DNA of 64,000 bases from Viscum album (GCA_963277665.1 OY728120.1:422102138-422166137); one strand, 5' to 3'; shown: positions 23,331 to 36,351, counted from the stretch's first letter. A program made the numbers and translations. Notes: generated by a model from the sequence alone, not told the origin.

Positions 23331-24874
23331 GGGTTCTTTTCTTTGACTTATTATTTTGAGCCTTAGTCAGGGATAGGATGTGGACGGTAGTTAGTAATAA
23401 GTTGTGCCCAAGCATAGCTAACCCTTGTATAGGGAAAAGACAATTTACCTCGGATTGCAATTTTGCTGATTTTTCAATTTTTACAGTTGAATTTATTTTC
23501 ACCGTTAGGTGTTGCACTTGTTATTGTGCTGGATGGTTATATTTTATCTATGAGTTCTATTTAGTTGCAACTCGATGAGATGAGGTTATGCCCTCTCATG
23601 CATCATATAGGCACATGCTATATATCACATTCCATGCATCGTTCCATGCCATGTTGGTGCATTAGAAATTGCATGTTTTTTTGATAGTTGTTGTGCAAGT
23701 AAAGCATGCTGTTGTGATAGCTGTTTGATAAATACCTTCTATGTAATAGGGTATTTTTGTATGAGACGGTTAAAAGAATGGACACTAAACATTGGTTTTT
23801 GGGGAGTATAGGCCCCCATTTACTGTAATATGGTGGATCATTGACTGTTTATTTTATCATAACATAGATAAGATGTCAAAAATTGATTCGTCGGGAGTAT
23901 GGGCCCTCACAGATCAGAATTTGACACATAGGAGTTTATTATCAGTATTTTCTGGGTTCTGGGGAAGTTTTTGAGGCATATTGTCCGAAAAACCCAGTAA
24001 ACATGTTGTGTAGTGCATTAGACACGCCATGTATATTCTTCTGTTTGGGAAGAAAAATAAAACTTTTTGAGTACACATCGTGTACCCAGAGTACACACCA
24101 TGTAGTCTCTCCCCATGTCACAAACTATGTGGGCGGTGACATGGGGAAGGGGAAATGCTTGCGGTGAACATGCCATGTACCAGATGTGCACGCTGTGTAG
24201 TGTTGACCCACAGTCCACCCGTGTAACGAACAAACATGGATAGAGGAAGCCTTATGACATACACGTCATGTCCATTGTGGAACACGCCGTGTAGTGTGAC
24301 CTGGGGACCCGGCCGTGTAACTAACAACACAGGTCGGGGAAATCCTTTTTAGTACACTCGGTGTGTATATAGAACACATCGTGTAGGTTGAGCCATGTAT
24401 CCAGTCGGGTAACTAACAACATGGGTCGGCGGAGCTCGACTAGTGAAAGCTGTGTACCTATGGGACACACCCTGTAATCTTGTCTGAGGACAGACCATGT
24501 GGAGTTAATCATGTGGTGGGAAAACATGGTAGTTTATATGCCCTGTGCGAGTGTAACACGCCGTGTAGTGTCAAGCCGAGTAGTCAGCCGTGTCACAAAC
24601 AACACAGGCAGTTGGAGATAGTACCATACATGTCATGTACTTGTGAATACATGTTATGTAGTTTTGTTCAAATGGGAGTTGTATGGCTTAGCCGTACAGA
24701 AGGACCTGGGAAGGGGAGGGGAAGTCAAGTACACGCCATGTAGAAATTGTACACACTATGTAGTCTTTTTTTCATATCTTGAACTTCTTTCTTCCTCTTA
24801 TTCCCTTTTTAGATCCTTTACTTTCTGTCTTTGATAAATCTTGAATCTAAGGCGTTTTTTGACCTTGTAGAGTC
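23331..24874 (+). other. Untranslated leader of element D
   Basis: This is 1.5 kb between the PBS and the gag start without credible coding sequence. Its second half is the palindrome array at 24000-24770. A pyrimidine-rich stretch (about 24770-24850) precedes the gag ATG. Confidence 0.7.
24000..24770 (+). repeat. Array of paired ACACG.CGTGT palindromes, period about 90 bp
   Basis: About sixteen variants of the palindrome (A)ACACGCCGTGTAG occur, mostly in pairs about 20 bp apart. Pairs recur about every 90 bp, near 24000/24020, 24071/24091, 24167/24187, 24262/24283, 24353/24373, 24540/24555, 24630/24647 and 24729/24749. Between pairs, a phrase like CCGTGTAACTAACAACA recurs, so whole units of about 90 bp seem to be tandemly repeated. 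Similar palindromes occur in the D LTRs. Confidence 0.8.
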
Positions 24875-25900
24875 ATGCCGTCGAGACGACCATGCATTGT
24901 TCTCCAGGATAGCAGCAATGATTATACTACAGAAATGGTGGGCCATGGGCTACAAGTGGATCCTCCAATAGATCCAAGTGTGGTGCCAGCTGTTATACCG
25001 GTCACAGGCGTGGAGGTGCAGTTTCGTGAAGGCTTTATGCGGTTCATGCAGACCTTTCTGGGAGCACCTCCGGCTGCCACATCTATGGATGACCTTACTC
25101 GTATCTTCTAGCAACAGCATCCACCTACGTTTTCAGGGGATGGAGGACCACAGGCTGCGGAGTCTTGGCTAGGATCAATGCAGACTATTTTCGAGCATCA
25201 TGATACGCCTCCAGGGCATAGGGTCAAGCTTGCGACATACATGCTATGTGATTCTTCCAAGGGGTGGTGGGATGTCACCACCTAGTCAGAGCATCACAGA
25301 GAAATTGTGTGGTAGGATTTTCAGGTATTCTTTTATGAATTCTTCTTTCCCGATATGCTGCGGGCAGACAGTGCTCAAGAGTTCATGAATCTGTAGTAGG
25401 GCTCTATGTGGGTGATGGACTATTCAGATCGCTTTACTGAGCTTCAGTGTTTTGTACCCATACTGGTGGGTGATGAGACGTTGAGAGCCAAACGTTTTGA
25501 GGATGGTCTTCGGTATGACATCCGAGCACTAGTGAATGTTTTCAGTTTGCCTAATATACATGCTATTATGAATCCGGCATGGATTTCAGATACGAACCTG
25601 CGGGAAGCTAGTGGTGTGGGCCAGGGCGGTTCAACACCAGTTACTAGTACTATTTCTTCTGGCAAGAGGAAGAGATAGATGGATTTATCTCAGGGTGGCA
25701 GTACCAACCAGGCAGTTTATTGAGGTGGCCTGGTCAAGTGCTACCAGTGTGGTAGAGAGGGGCACAATAGGCCACAGTGTCCACGAGACCCAGTGGAGTG
25801 CCAAGCTTGTGGCAATATGGGTCATCTGCAGTGCTTCTGCATGGAGTTTCTACCACTGGCTAGTGAGAGGGGTTCTGTCCAGACTCCACATGCGGGAGAA
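24875..25900 (+). pseudogene. gag: Element D gag, decayed
   Basis: The ATG at 24875 opens 78 codons to a stop. The frame then continues with HPPTFSGDGGPQAAESWLGS and GHRVKLATYMLCDSSKGWWD, standard plant gypsy capsid motifs. More stops follow, then an open segment from 25406 with DYSDRFTELQCFVPIL. Two perfect CX2CX4HX4C zinc knuckles, CYQCGREGHNRPQC (25739-25780) and CQACGNMGHLQCFC (25799-25840), lie in a different frame from the start of gag. Stops and frame breaks make it inactive. Confidence 0.85.
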
Positions 25901-26119
25901 GGACCAGATAATTCTTACTAGTTAGAGAACTGGAATACATCAAGGCTTGCCGGTAGAGATGGTGGTCGTGGTCTTGGTAGCCAGACACTAGGATCTCAGA
26001 GGCAGCAGAGCAGGATAGCTCTGGGGGTAACCAGGCTATGTCGCAGGGTCGCAGCACTGGACAGGGTTATTCAGTGCAACAGACCCAGCAGGAGCAGGAT
26101 CCCGGAACTCTACAGTCAG

Positions 26120-29100
26120 AGGTACTATTCTAGTAGAATCTGTTTTATCTTCAGTAATTTTTGATATGGGTGCTACACATAGTTTCATATTTGTACCCGT
26201 TGTGGAGATCATTGGGCTCTGTGTTTCTACTTTTTCTGATATTATGACGCTAGACACTCTATTGGGGAATAGAACGACTGGTGTGCGTCAGTCAAGGAGT
26301 GCCCCCTTGAGGTTGGTGGGTGTCACTTTCTTTGGGACCTCACTATCATGGAGATGACAACCTATTATTTCATTATCGGGATGGACTAGTTGGTTCCCTT
26401 TGGAGCCTTTGTATACTTCTTTCGTCGCAGGTTGAGTTTCACGTCACCAGAGGGCGAAGAGTTTCTATACAAGGGCGAATGGTATGTTCAGGCATGTCGA
26501 GCTAGACCAAAGCATCATGGGCGAGGTGGAGTCACGGCCTAGATTACGAGTTTATATCTGGATGATTAGGGGACTTGTCAGGTAGATTTCCCTGTAGTGG
26601 TAGATCGTTTTAGGGATGTCTTCCCAGATGACTTTTCAGGTCTACCTCCGGAGCGAGAGGTGGATTTCTACATTGAGCTTGTGCCAGAAGTAGAACTACT
26701 GCCCATTCCTCCTTATATTATGGCAACACTAGAGATGCAGGAGCTCAAGAGGCAGTTAGAGGAGTTACAAGAAAAGGGATTCATTCGACCCAGTACATCT
26801 CCTTGGGGTTCGCCTGTCCTTTTTGAAACGAATGTGGACGATACCCTCAGACTCTATGTGGATTATCAGAAGCTGAACCAGTTGACAGTAAAGAACTAAT
26901 ATCCCTTACTGAGGATTGATGATCTTTTTGATAAACTTCATGGAGCAATAGTGTAATCGAAATTTAATTTAGATACGGATATCATCAGCTACACGTTAGA
27001 CCGTCTAATATACCTCTCACAGCTTACAGAAGTAGGTATGGTCTATACAAGTATACAGTTATGCCTTTCGGACTCACGAACGCGCCAGCAGTTTTCATGG
27101 ATCTGATGAATCGTGTGTTCCATCCTTATCTGGACTCTTTCGTGGTAGTATTCATGGATTATATCTTGGTGTAGTCTCATACTCAACACGACCATGCCAC
27201 CCATATTGAGATTGTATTGAGTACACTCAGAGAGCATCAGTTGTATGCTATGCTCTCGAAGTGACACTTTTGGATGGACCAGATTCACTTCCTAGGTCAT
27301 ATCATCTCAGAGGTAGGAGTTGCCGTGGACCCAAAGAAGGTGAGAGCAGTAGTTTCCTGGGTTCAGCCAAAGAACATGTTTGATAAACGGAGTTTCATAG
27401 GGCTGGCTGGTTACTACAGAGGTTTCATCCAGGACTTCTCCCACTTTGCAGCACTGTTGATGGGTTTGACTATGAAGGGTGTGATGTTTGTTTGGACTAA
27501 ATCTTGTGAGACATCCTTTCAGGAACTGAAAGGAAGGTTGAAATCAGCACCGATCTTGATACTCCCAGATCCGGTGAAGAGCTATACATTATACCGTGAT
27601 GCATCAGGTATTGGGATGGGAGCAGTGTTGATGCAGGATGATTGAGTCATTGCATATGGGTCTCGGCAGTTGAGGCAACATGAGAGGAATTACCCAACGC
27701 ATGATCTCGAGTTAGCTGCAGTTGTTCATGTGTTGCACTGTTGGAGGAATTATCTATTGGGAGATCAATTTCTGTTTTTCAGTGACCACAAAAGCCTCAG
27801 GTATATCTTTACTCAGCGTGACCTAAATCTGAGGCAGATAAGGTGGGTTGAGTACCTACAATCCTTCGATTTTGAGCTTTCCTATACACCTGGTAAAGGT
27901 AATGCAGTAGCTGATGCACTGAGCAGGAAGACTCTGACATAGGCTGTGTAGGAGGCCAGTGGTGAGTGGCAGCTTATGGCTTTGTTCTCTGAGATACATC
28001 TGGAGGTGCACGAGAGTCAGGGGAAAACTTATCATTCATCTCTAGCTGTGACCTCTACCCTCCTGGATAGAGTGAGGATGAGAAAACTATCTGATTCAGA
28101 AGGCTTAGTTTTACGGGAGTCGGTGGCAATTGGGGACCCTCTTCCAAGTTGACAATAAGCGAGGATGAAGTACTGCATTTCCATGGATGAGTATGGGTTA
28201 CAGGGGATATATGCGAGGAGCTAATGCGGGAGTTTAATGCTTCAGCTTGGGTAGTTCATCCCGGGGTTACCAAGATGTACTGAGACATGAGACGTCAGTA
28301 CTGGTTGCCGGGTATGAAGAGTGATGTAGCGGGTTTTGTTAAGAGGTGTTACACCTGTCAGCAGGTGAAGGCAGAGCATTAGATGCCATCGGTACTGTTA
28401 CAATAGTTATCCATCCCAGAGTGGAAATGGGATTATGTCATGACGGATTTTGTGACAGTGTTGCGGAGGTTACCTCAAGGCAATGATACCGGGTGGGCTG
28501 TTGTGTACAGACTCACGAAGGTAGCTCACTTTTTTCCAATCAAGGGCACCGTCGGTGTTGACGAGCTCAGAAGGTTGTAAATATGAGAGATCGTACGTCT
28601 TCAGGGGGTCCCTCGTTCTATTGTTTCAGATAGGGATGCCCGCTTATGTCTCGTTTTTTGGCAGATTTTTCAGAGGGCACTGGGTACACAGGTGCTTCTG
28701 AGCACAGCATACCACCCTCAGATAGATGGCCAGTCAAAGCCTAATATAATGGTTCTTTAGGACATGTTGTGTGCATGTGTCCTAGACATTGGGGGATCTT
28801 GGGATAAGTACATACCCCTAGATGAGTTTTCCTATAATAACAGTTTTCAAGAAACTATTGAGATGGAACCTTACGAGGCTTTATATGGTAGGCCATGCTA
28901 ATCACCCTTGTGTTGGTTAGAGGTAGGTGAGGTATCTTTACTAGGAACACATCAGGTGTAGGAGACTTTTGAGCAGGTCTTGCTGATTCAAAAGCGGATG
29001 GCTACCACGCAGTCTCGTTAGAAGTCTTATGCTGATCACTGCAGAAGTCCTTTGGAGTTCGTGCTCGGGGATAAGGTTTTCTTACGTATTTCACCGAGGC

Positions 29101-29531
29101 TGGGACACAAGCAGATCAGTAGATAGGGTAAACATTCACTGAGTTATGTGGGGCTATTTGAGATTCTGTAGAGGGTTAGGCTGGTTGCTTATTGGTTGTA
29201 GTTACCTCAGATGTACCGGGCCACGCACAATGTCTTCCATGTTTCTCAGTTGCGCTGATATCATTCAGACCCATCTCACACCTTTCATCCAAAGGAGGTT
29301 GAGCTTCAAATGGATGCATACTTTGAGGAGCATCTGATTTGTATTGTTGAATGGAGCACGAAGGTTCTCCGAGGCCGGTTAGTTCCTCTCGTACGAGTGC
29401 TAGGGCAGCATGGCCAAGGGCAGGACGAAACCTGGGAGCAGAAGACCGATGTACGTGCTCATTGGCATGAGTTATTCTCAGCTATATCTTCGCCACCCTT
29501 GGAAGGGAAATTTGGGGATGAATTTCTTTAA
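26120..29531 (+). pseudogene. pol: Element D pol, decayed (PR-RT-RNase H-INT-chromodomain)
   Basis: The protease site reads DMGATHSFIF (26163-26192), with Met in place of the usual Thr/Ser of DTG. RT is open 26597-26899 with [17 protein letters not shown], then frameshifted. Later [20 protein letters not shown] is intact, but the catalytic site is FMDY (27151-27162), so the second Asp is lost. RNase H is well kept (27535-27942), with [11 protein letters not shown] and [15 protein letters not shown]. Integrase shows YWLPGMKSDVAGFVKRCYTC, then DYVMTDFV (first Asp), SIVSDRDAR (second) and LDEFSYNNSF (Glu). The C-terminal ORF 29310-29531 carries VPLVRVLGQ and DETWEQKTDV, a chromodomain-like tail. 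Dispersed stops rule out function. Confidence 0.9.
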
Positions 29532-29542
29532 GTGGGTAAGTT
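29530..29542 (+). other. Polypurine-like tract of element D
   Basis: AAGTGGGTAAGTT lies just after the pol stop and directly before the 3' LTR start. The LTR start is degraded here (TTTAAGAA instead of TGTAAGAA). Confidence 0.6.
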
Positions 29543-30120
29543 TTTAAGAATACAGTTCTTATATTTGTGGTACGGGTTTCTTATTTTCTCTTTTCCTTAA
29601 ATGTTTTTATGAAAATTCGAAAAATGGGGGAAAATCCTTATTTTGGTGAGGTCAGGCCATGTACTTTTGGCCATGTGTGATGAGTACACTGGGTGTGTGG
29701 CCATGCGGGGGATGAAGGGTGTAGGAACCAACTACATGTTGTGTAATTTTCCTTTACAGGCTGTGTAGTCAGTCGGCATACCAAAATAGTAAGGAGGTGG
29801 AGCAGACGCTAGTTGGGTGACAGTACACGCCGTGTAGTCGGGAGTACATGTCATGTACTCATGTCGACGGATGAACAGTGAGGCGGTTCCGCCAAGGGAA
29901 CAGTTAAATGAAGGAAGTACACGTCGTGTACTCGGAAGTACATGCGGTTTACTTTGTTTTTTTTCTTAAAATGGGTAGTATCCTCTCCTGTTCACAGGGA
30001 AGGCTTAGAACCGGAGGAAGGAGCGGGAGGGGACAACCGGACTTTTGAAGATCCACCAAGTTTTCATCTGAAATCTGTTTCTGCCTCGGACGATCACGTT
30101 GGAACCGCGCGGGTATGCCC
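29543..30120 (+). repeat. Element D 3' LTR, first piece
   Basis: It matches the first part of 21338-23316, including the palindromic ACACGCCGTGTAG motifs, up to the solo LTR C insertion at 30120/30121. Confidence 0.88.
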
Positions 30121-31419
30121 TATAAGGCCCCAGCCTTAAACCTTACTTAATCTTGAGTTATTGCAAGATTACACATTGAGGATCTTTTCAGGTTTAGATT
30201 TTTAGAGAATTAGATCATGAAACTTGCATTACATTCCACATTTAAATAAAGTGGTTACATAAAAGACAGTATTCATTCTTCCCATCAACGGAAACATATT
30301 TAAAATATAACACGGATTCTTTCTTGACACATCCTTGACACTATCATCACATCATGTACCTTTCCCTTGACCTCTGAAAAACATTTCAAAAACTTGGGAT
30401 GAGCATAAAAATCTCAGTAAGAGTTATAAAAATATGGAAAGGAGACATGAGTTCATATATACATTGGAATGAAATCACACTTTACCCATAAAACATAGGC
30501 ATATCAAATCATGAATAAATCATAGAAAACATAAGACATAAAGGTAACTTGAGGAATTCATAACATTCTTACGTAGGGAGTAACCCTCTTGGTTACGTTT
30601 GGAATACACATCACAGTATATTCCCTAAATCTCTTTGGATAAACCTTAACGTTTCACTCCTTCGCGTTACCCAATGCATTGGAGAGCTATATCGGGCTCA
30701 CCCGCCCTTAGTTTATCACGGAACCAACCGTTTTCATAACAATGCCCAAGAACCATAACATAAATGTATCGCATAAAACATGCATAAAGGAAACATAACA
30801 TTTCCACATTTCAATCACAATATAACATTTTAGTATATTGAAATAATGAATCCATTAAAAAAACCATTTCCAAAACCATTTAAAACATTTAATAAAGAGA
30901 TTTTTGAATCAAAGTGTCCCATACCACCTTGAAGCTTAAAATTTTAAACCATTAATATCCATATAAATAAATCCTTAAAACCATTTTGAAAACATGGATA
31001 TTAATAAGAACAAATAATTAAAACATTTAAAATGATATTTTGGTTAAAGGGGTTTTACCAAAATTAGAGACACTTGAATACAATAATTGAGGAATAACAT
31101 TTAGTCAAAACTTTATAATATCATGAGAATAAATGGATTCATGATATAATACTCCAAAGGACAGTATATACACCATATAAGAGTGAATTGGTTCATAACA
31201 ACAATTAACCCTCAATAGAAATGTCAAATGTGATGAAATCCCTTATAAAAAGGTATCCTTAAATTAAGGACAAATCAATCTCAAAAATATGTGTGAAAAA
31301 TATAAATACACCCAATATAAGTGGATATTAAGTGTAAAACAATAAAAGTTCATTCACACATATTCAATGGATGACACATTCAATGACTGCATGTTAAACC
31401 CAAAGAAATCGAAATTGGG

Positions 31420-32160
31420 TTAAAAAGTTCCCTTGACAGCCTAACGACATCACATCAAAATGAGTTGATGAGAGATAAAAAGTGTATCTCATCACTTGGA
31501 CATAAAATTTACATCAATAAGGATATATTAGAACATATCCCAACATAACAATATGTAAATTAAAAGACCCAAACAAAGAAGTCTTTTAAAAAAAAGGAGG
31601 GTGAAAGGTTCCCTTACCGACTTTGGTATCTTTCAAAACATACACCCCGTGAAAGAAGGATAATAGATCATTGATGTAAATACTCATAAAAGAAATTATA
31701 TTACACAAAGAGTAGAATAATGAGCAGTACATACACCACTCAATGGAATTTGAGTGGCAAATGTAGCATAAATCTCACGTGAATAAAAGTGAGATGAAAA
31801 ATCCCTTACGAAAACTCGGCAGCCTAACGTCGCCACATAAAACTTCCGAATATGGATTGATGAGATCAAATAGGGTATGTCATCACATTAAAATAAAATT
31901 TACAGCAAGATGAATATAAAATAACATCCCCCAACATTACAAAGAGGAGCTTAAAATAAGTGACATAAAGGAGAGTACTTAAAAAGAAAGAGAGAGGTTA
32001 GATCTCTTACGAAAGTTCGGCAGCCTAACGGCGCCACTCAAAACATCCAAAATGGATTGATGAGAGAGAATAGGGTTTCTCATCACATGAACATAAAAAT
32101 TACAGTATGATTAATATAAAATAACATCCCAATCATAAGAAAGATGTGCTTAAAATAAAT
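31420..32160 (-). repeat. Threefold internal repeat in solo LTR C, each unit with a hairpin
   Basis: Three copies share GGCAGCCTAACG (or CAGCCTAACGACATCAC) followed by GGATTGATGAGA and TCTCATCAC. They begin near 31437, 31816 and 32020. The B LTRs hold two counterparts. Each unit has an inverted repeat of the GATGAGAG...CTCTCATC type. Confidence 0.75.
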
Positions 32161-32541
32161 GACCTAAAAGAGTGTACTTAAAAAGAAAGAGAGGAGTAGG
32201 ATCCCTTACCTCAGGTCCGACTTGACTCGATCGTTCTTTAATCTCCTGAATAATAAACTTGAGTTAATTTATACTTCCTTAAGAACCTTTTTAAAGTTCA
32301 TTATTCCTTTTATATCACTTATTACCATGTCATAAACATTATGTAATCATTTAAGTTAATAATATTTGTTTTGCTGATATTTGGTTCTTAAGTTGAAAGT
32401 GGACTTCTTACAATTACATGTTGTTCATGTGGACAAATGTTTATTATATCCCGAATTGTATTCATGATTTATATATCATATATGTCATATATATCCAGTA
32501 CATGCATGCATTTATAACATTACATAATCATTTAGAGGTAA

Positions 32542-32606
32542 GAAATGAAATGCACCGTTCATGGAGACGGTAAGCCGTACGTACGCATGAACGCTACTTT
32601 CATTTC
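32542..32606 (-). other. Conserved LTR hairpin in solo LTR C
   Basis: The arms CGTTCATG (32556-32563) and CATGAACG (32586-32593) are perfectly complementary around the core GAGACGGTAAGCCGTACGTACG. An outer pair GAAATG/CATTTC extends the stem. It is the same core as in element A with wholly different arms. Confidence 0.8.
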
Positions 32607-32736
32607 TATTTCGTATTTTATAGAATGGAATAATAATTATATAAAGGTATATTATAATTCCAGTATAATATCATATATAATATCATAGTTCCATCATTTA
32701 TACGTCCCACATATGGTATTTAACGAATCAAATCAC

Positions 32737-32768
32737 TTTAAGGGGGCGGTAGTCCGCACTTCCTTAAA
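32737..32768 (-). other. Second conserved LTR hairpin in solo LTR C
   Basis: The outer arms TTTAAGG and CCTTAAA are perfect, and the inner stem is GCGG/CCGC around TAGT. The counterpart in element B is at 47111-47143. Confidence 0.7.
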
Positions 32769-33307
32769 TGAAGATATCGCGTTTACCCATAATGGAAACC
32801 ATAAAGGTATGCCCAAAATGAAAAAAACAGAAGCTTAAGGAAAACATAAACATATTATATATCATATATAAAAATAGTGACATCATAATGGCCACCTTTG
32901 AAGGTGTTAAATGAGTATTGAACAATCATCGTTTCGGGAGGCAGAATTTCGCCATCCACGGAAACCGTATGTTCTTTAACCATTTGATGTAGTTGTGTGA
33001 GAGTGTAGCTCGAATAAATCTTATAACAACATACTAGTATATGGAAGATACTGTTTTTGTTACAAAATAAGTAAATAAAAAGAGTTTAGGGGGTTGGAGA
33101 AGCAAAATAAAACAAATGAACATGAGAGAATGAATTACCTTTAAAAGTGTAACTCCTTTTGATTTGAGCCTAAAGGCTTCCTCTGAAAGGATTCTCCTCA
33201 AAGGGAATCCTCTAGGATGAGGATAGGGATGTGGAGAGTGTAAATGGGCAAGGGTTGGCCGAGCCAAAGGCTTGAGGAGTGTGTGAAATGAGGTAGAGGT
33301 GGGGGCC

Positions 33308-33314
33308 TTTTATA
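33308..33314 (-). promoter_or_regulatory. TATA box of solo LTR C
   Basis: The minus strand reads CTCCTCTTATAAAAGGCCCC, matching the LTR promoters of B. Intact solo LTRs can act as outward promoters. Transcription would run toward 30121, into the D 3' LTR in antisense. Confidence 0.75.
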
Positions 33315-34943
33315 AGAGGAGAGGAGGGGCACTTTTGGAAAGTAAAGATATATTACTTTATTTGAAAATGTGTTTCGGTTTTAAAACGTCCCACATTGAT
33401 ATAATTCGTGGATAAGGTGATAAGGGTTCTAAATCCACCCATAAAATAAGTTTTGGACATGTGTAGTTCATATATTTTACATTATCTTTCCATTTTATTT
33501 AAATCGTCAAATAATGATGTCATCACTGCATCATTATTATGTCATAAATAATTTAATTTATTTATTGTCTAAAAATTAAAAAAAAATACTATGATGTAGG
33601 GAATCTTTTTATCTTTCCAATGAATATTTATAATAAAAAATTTGACTTGTATAACCCTACTTAAAAATTATTTTAGTAAAACATATCATGTTTGTGTCAT
33701 TTTTACTTCTACATAAAATAAAAAGTTATTTATGTCATTTCCCAACCAAAGTGGCTCCATGGGGTCCCCAAGTTGACCCATGGCTTGTCTTGGTCGTCCA
33801 TTACACATCCAATGAGGTTAGGACATGTGTCAAGTTCATTTCATATTATTAAAACATTATTTTTACCTTAAACTACACTAATTACCTCTAATCGCAATTA
33901 AAAACTTAATAAGTTACTATTCATCAAAAAATTATTTTTATCCCATTGAACCACATTTTACTTCTTAATGAAAACCATGTATGTCGGATTTTTGAAATTC
34001 AAAACACAATGATGGAAAAATTTCATTTAAACGGACAAATCAGTTTTTATAAGTACCAATTAGTGGTTTCACTATTCATCAAAAATAAAAGTTTTTCAGA
34101 AAATTACTAAAAATTCACCCTAAGCTATATTTGATATTCCGAATTCAAAAATGAAGTCTATTTTAAAAAATTCAAAACATATAAGTCACATTAATTAATT
34201 TAATAATTAATTCCTGCTGTCAGAGCAAATAGCGTGTTTTTATGAAATAATAAGTATCAAAAGATTGACACTGGTTTAAGTCTGATTTCAAAGTGAAATT
34301 AATTCCAACGACCACTATTGGATTTAATGGTAAAAATATATTCTAATTTAACTTTAAAACCAATTAAAAAGATAATCTAATCATATAAATAAGTTAGATT
34401 AAAAAGAGGTTTTGAATTAAAATACAACATTTTACACTATTCATTAAAAAAATGAACTTTATCGGAAAGATACCAAAAATTTACACAAAGTAAATTTTGA
34501 TGTCCCGATTCTTAATAAGAGTTTTATTTGATCCAAAATAATGTTTAAGAGTGAACAAAACTATATTTAATGATGGTTCAACATCAAAAGGTGATAAGTG
34601 AACCTTTATTGAAAACATGGGCATATACACCTAAAATTGAATTATTTCCGTATTTTAAGCCTCTATCCTTTATTGGATAAATGTAAAAACATTTAAAAAC
34701 ATATATAGTCAGATTTTATTTATTTCTATCTATTCCCGCCAATACAACGGCTACATGTTAACTACCATTTAAAATAATATTATTTTATTATTAGAGTGCA
34801 ACGTAAGATTCCCAAGAAACTCGTTGTTGCGTATTGGGTACGCCATCGAGCATAGCATCCCCTTTAAAGTAATATTAATATTTGATTCACAAACATGGAT
34901 AAATATAAAGATGTCATATTCTTTATTTACCTGGGGTGTTACA

Positions 34944-36351
34944 AGCACTCTCTTATCCTAGATCTTTTCTTACCAATTCTTCTCCTAATAAGAGTTATTT
35001 TAGGTTAAGTGAGTTTTTTTCTTCGTCAGTTATACGTCGTTCTTGGGAGTTTCTGGAATCAAGGTTCACGTATATTGATTGTTGGCATTAAAGGTAGGTG
35101 GCTTGGGGTTTATTTTCCAACTGCTATGTGTTTTGTGCATTTTTGAGCTACGAACCCATAATTGGGGTGTGGTGTGGCTGAGGCCATAGCTATTTTAAAT
35201 ACCTAGATTTGAATTTTTGATTTAAATGTGATATTAGAATTTTGTGTGGGATCGCTACTTGGATCCAGGACCATCCCGAGGGGTGCGTTCCTCTGTTTAG
35301 CCGTTTGGCCAGGATACCCGAGGGTATGCCATGTTTAATTTTGCATTAATTTTTCCTTGAGAGGAATTTTATTTAAATTGCATGTTTATATGTTGAGAAT
35401 GGCCCTGTTACTTGTTCCTGAGGGGGGGTTTTACTATAGCCTAAGGGTGTGACTGTATTAGCCTGAGGGTGACATTCTATTTCGCCTGAGGGCAACCTTT
35501 CGTGCCTGAGGGCTTGACTTCTTTGCCTGAGGGCGACACATCATATGCCTGAGGGCGAGATTCTGTTATGCCTGAGGGTGAGATTCTGAATGCCTGAGGG
35601 CAAGATTCTGATTACCTGAGGGTGATGTTTTGTTTGTCTGAGGACGCTGACTGATTATTTAGAAATTCACCATGGTGGTTTCTAAATTTTAAATGGATTA
35701 AATGAATAATTAAATGGAAATTAAATTTGTATGTTAGTTACTTATAGTACTTCTTAGTTAATTGCATGTCACTACTTCACACTTGTTGTATGATTACTAA
35801 GAGTTGTTCACAGGCCTTTGTTGGGTGCCTACTGAGTTATATTTCTCACACCCTATTTGGGTCATGCTTTTTGGCCCAAACAGATTACGTTTCTACAGGT
35901 ATAGATAAGGGCACGAGTCCTTATACAGGTACTTGAGTGCTGTTGAGGAGTAGGGGAGCATGGGACCGGGCTTAGGCTCGTGATGCTACCTACTGTTTCA
36001 TTTTTTCATTGTTGTACTCTATATTGTATTGTACTGCTATGTAATATGTTCTAGCTGTTTTTCATAGAACTTGAGACATGTTGCATCATATCTATATAAC
36101 TGGTTGGTTATCTTTTACTGTAGTTATTTATTTCTGTTGTGTATGGTTTAATTTCTTCTATTGTTCTTGTATGTTTATTTTGTATTCCACTACACTGCAC
36201 TTTGACAACGAGGGCATAGTTTCCCCACTATCAGACATGGGCCCTTGCTGCTAGTCGGCAGCCTCTGGCATTTGGGAAAAAGTTCTTGAGGTCATGTGGT
36301 GAACCGGGTTCGTGGCACCCGTTGAGTGGCACCCGGATCCGGGACATTATA
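34944..36351 (+). repeat. Element D 3' LTR, second piece
   Basis: It resumes the D LTR after the solo LTR C insertion and ends GGGACATTATA, a mutated form of the 5' copy's end GAGATGTTACA. The target duplication TACCA follows. Confidence 0.9.
35411..35645 (+). repeat. CCTGAGGGC minisatellite in element D 3' LTR
   Basis: It is the counterpart of 22378-22618 with a similar unit number and independent substitutions. Confidence 0.85.

Larger units (their letters stand above)
30121..34943 (-). mobile_element. Element C: solo LTR (4.8 kb) of the B family, inserted in the D 3' LTR
   Basis: The minus strand starts TGTAACACCCCAGG at 34943 and ends GGGGCCTTATA at 30121, the same ends as the LTRs of element B. 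No interior, PBS or second LTR is present, so it is a solo LTR left by LTR-LTR recombination. The flanks TGCCC (30116-30120) and AGCAC (34944-34948) may be a target duplication with one change on each side. At 4823 bp it is about 260 bp longer than the B LTRs, largely because it has three rather than two copies of an internal repeat. It has a TATA box at 33308-33314 and conserved hairpins. Confidence 0.9.
21338..36351 (+). mobile_element. Element D: complete but decayed Ty3/gypsy chromovirus, inserted in F and carrying solo LTR C
   Basis: It has 5' LTR 21338-23316, interior 23317-29542, and a 3' LTR in two pieces (29543-30120 and 34944-36351) split by C. The target duplication is TACCA. Removing C leaves a 3' LTR of about 1986 bp against 1979 bp for the 5' LTR. 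The interior encodes gag, protease, RT, RNase H, integrase and a chromodomain-like C-terminus, all broken. Motif wording resembles the Tekay/Del group, like element E, but the LTRs differ. Confidence 0.92.
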
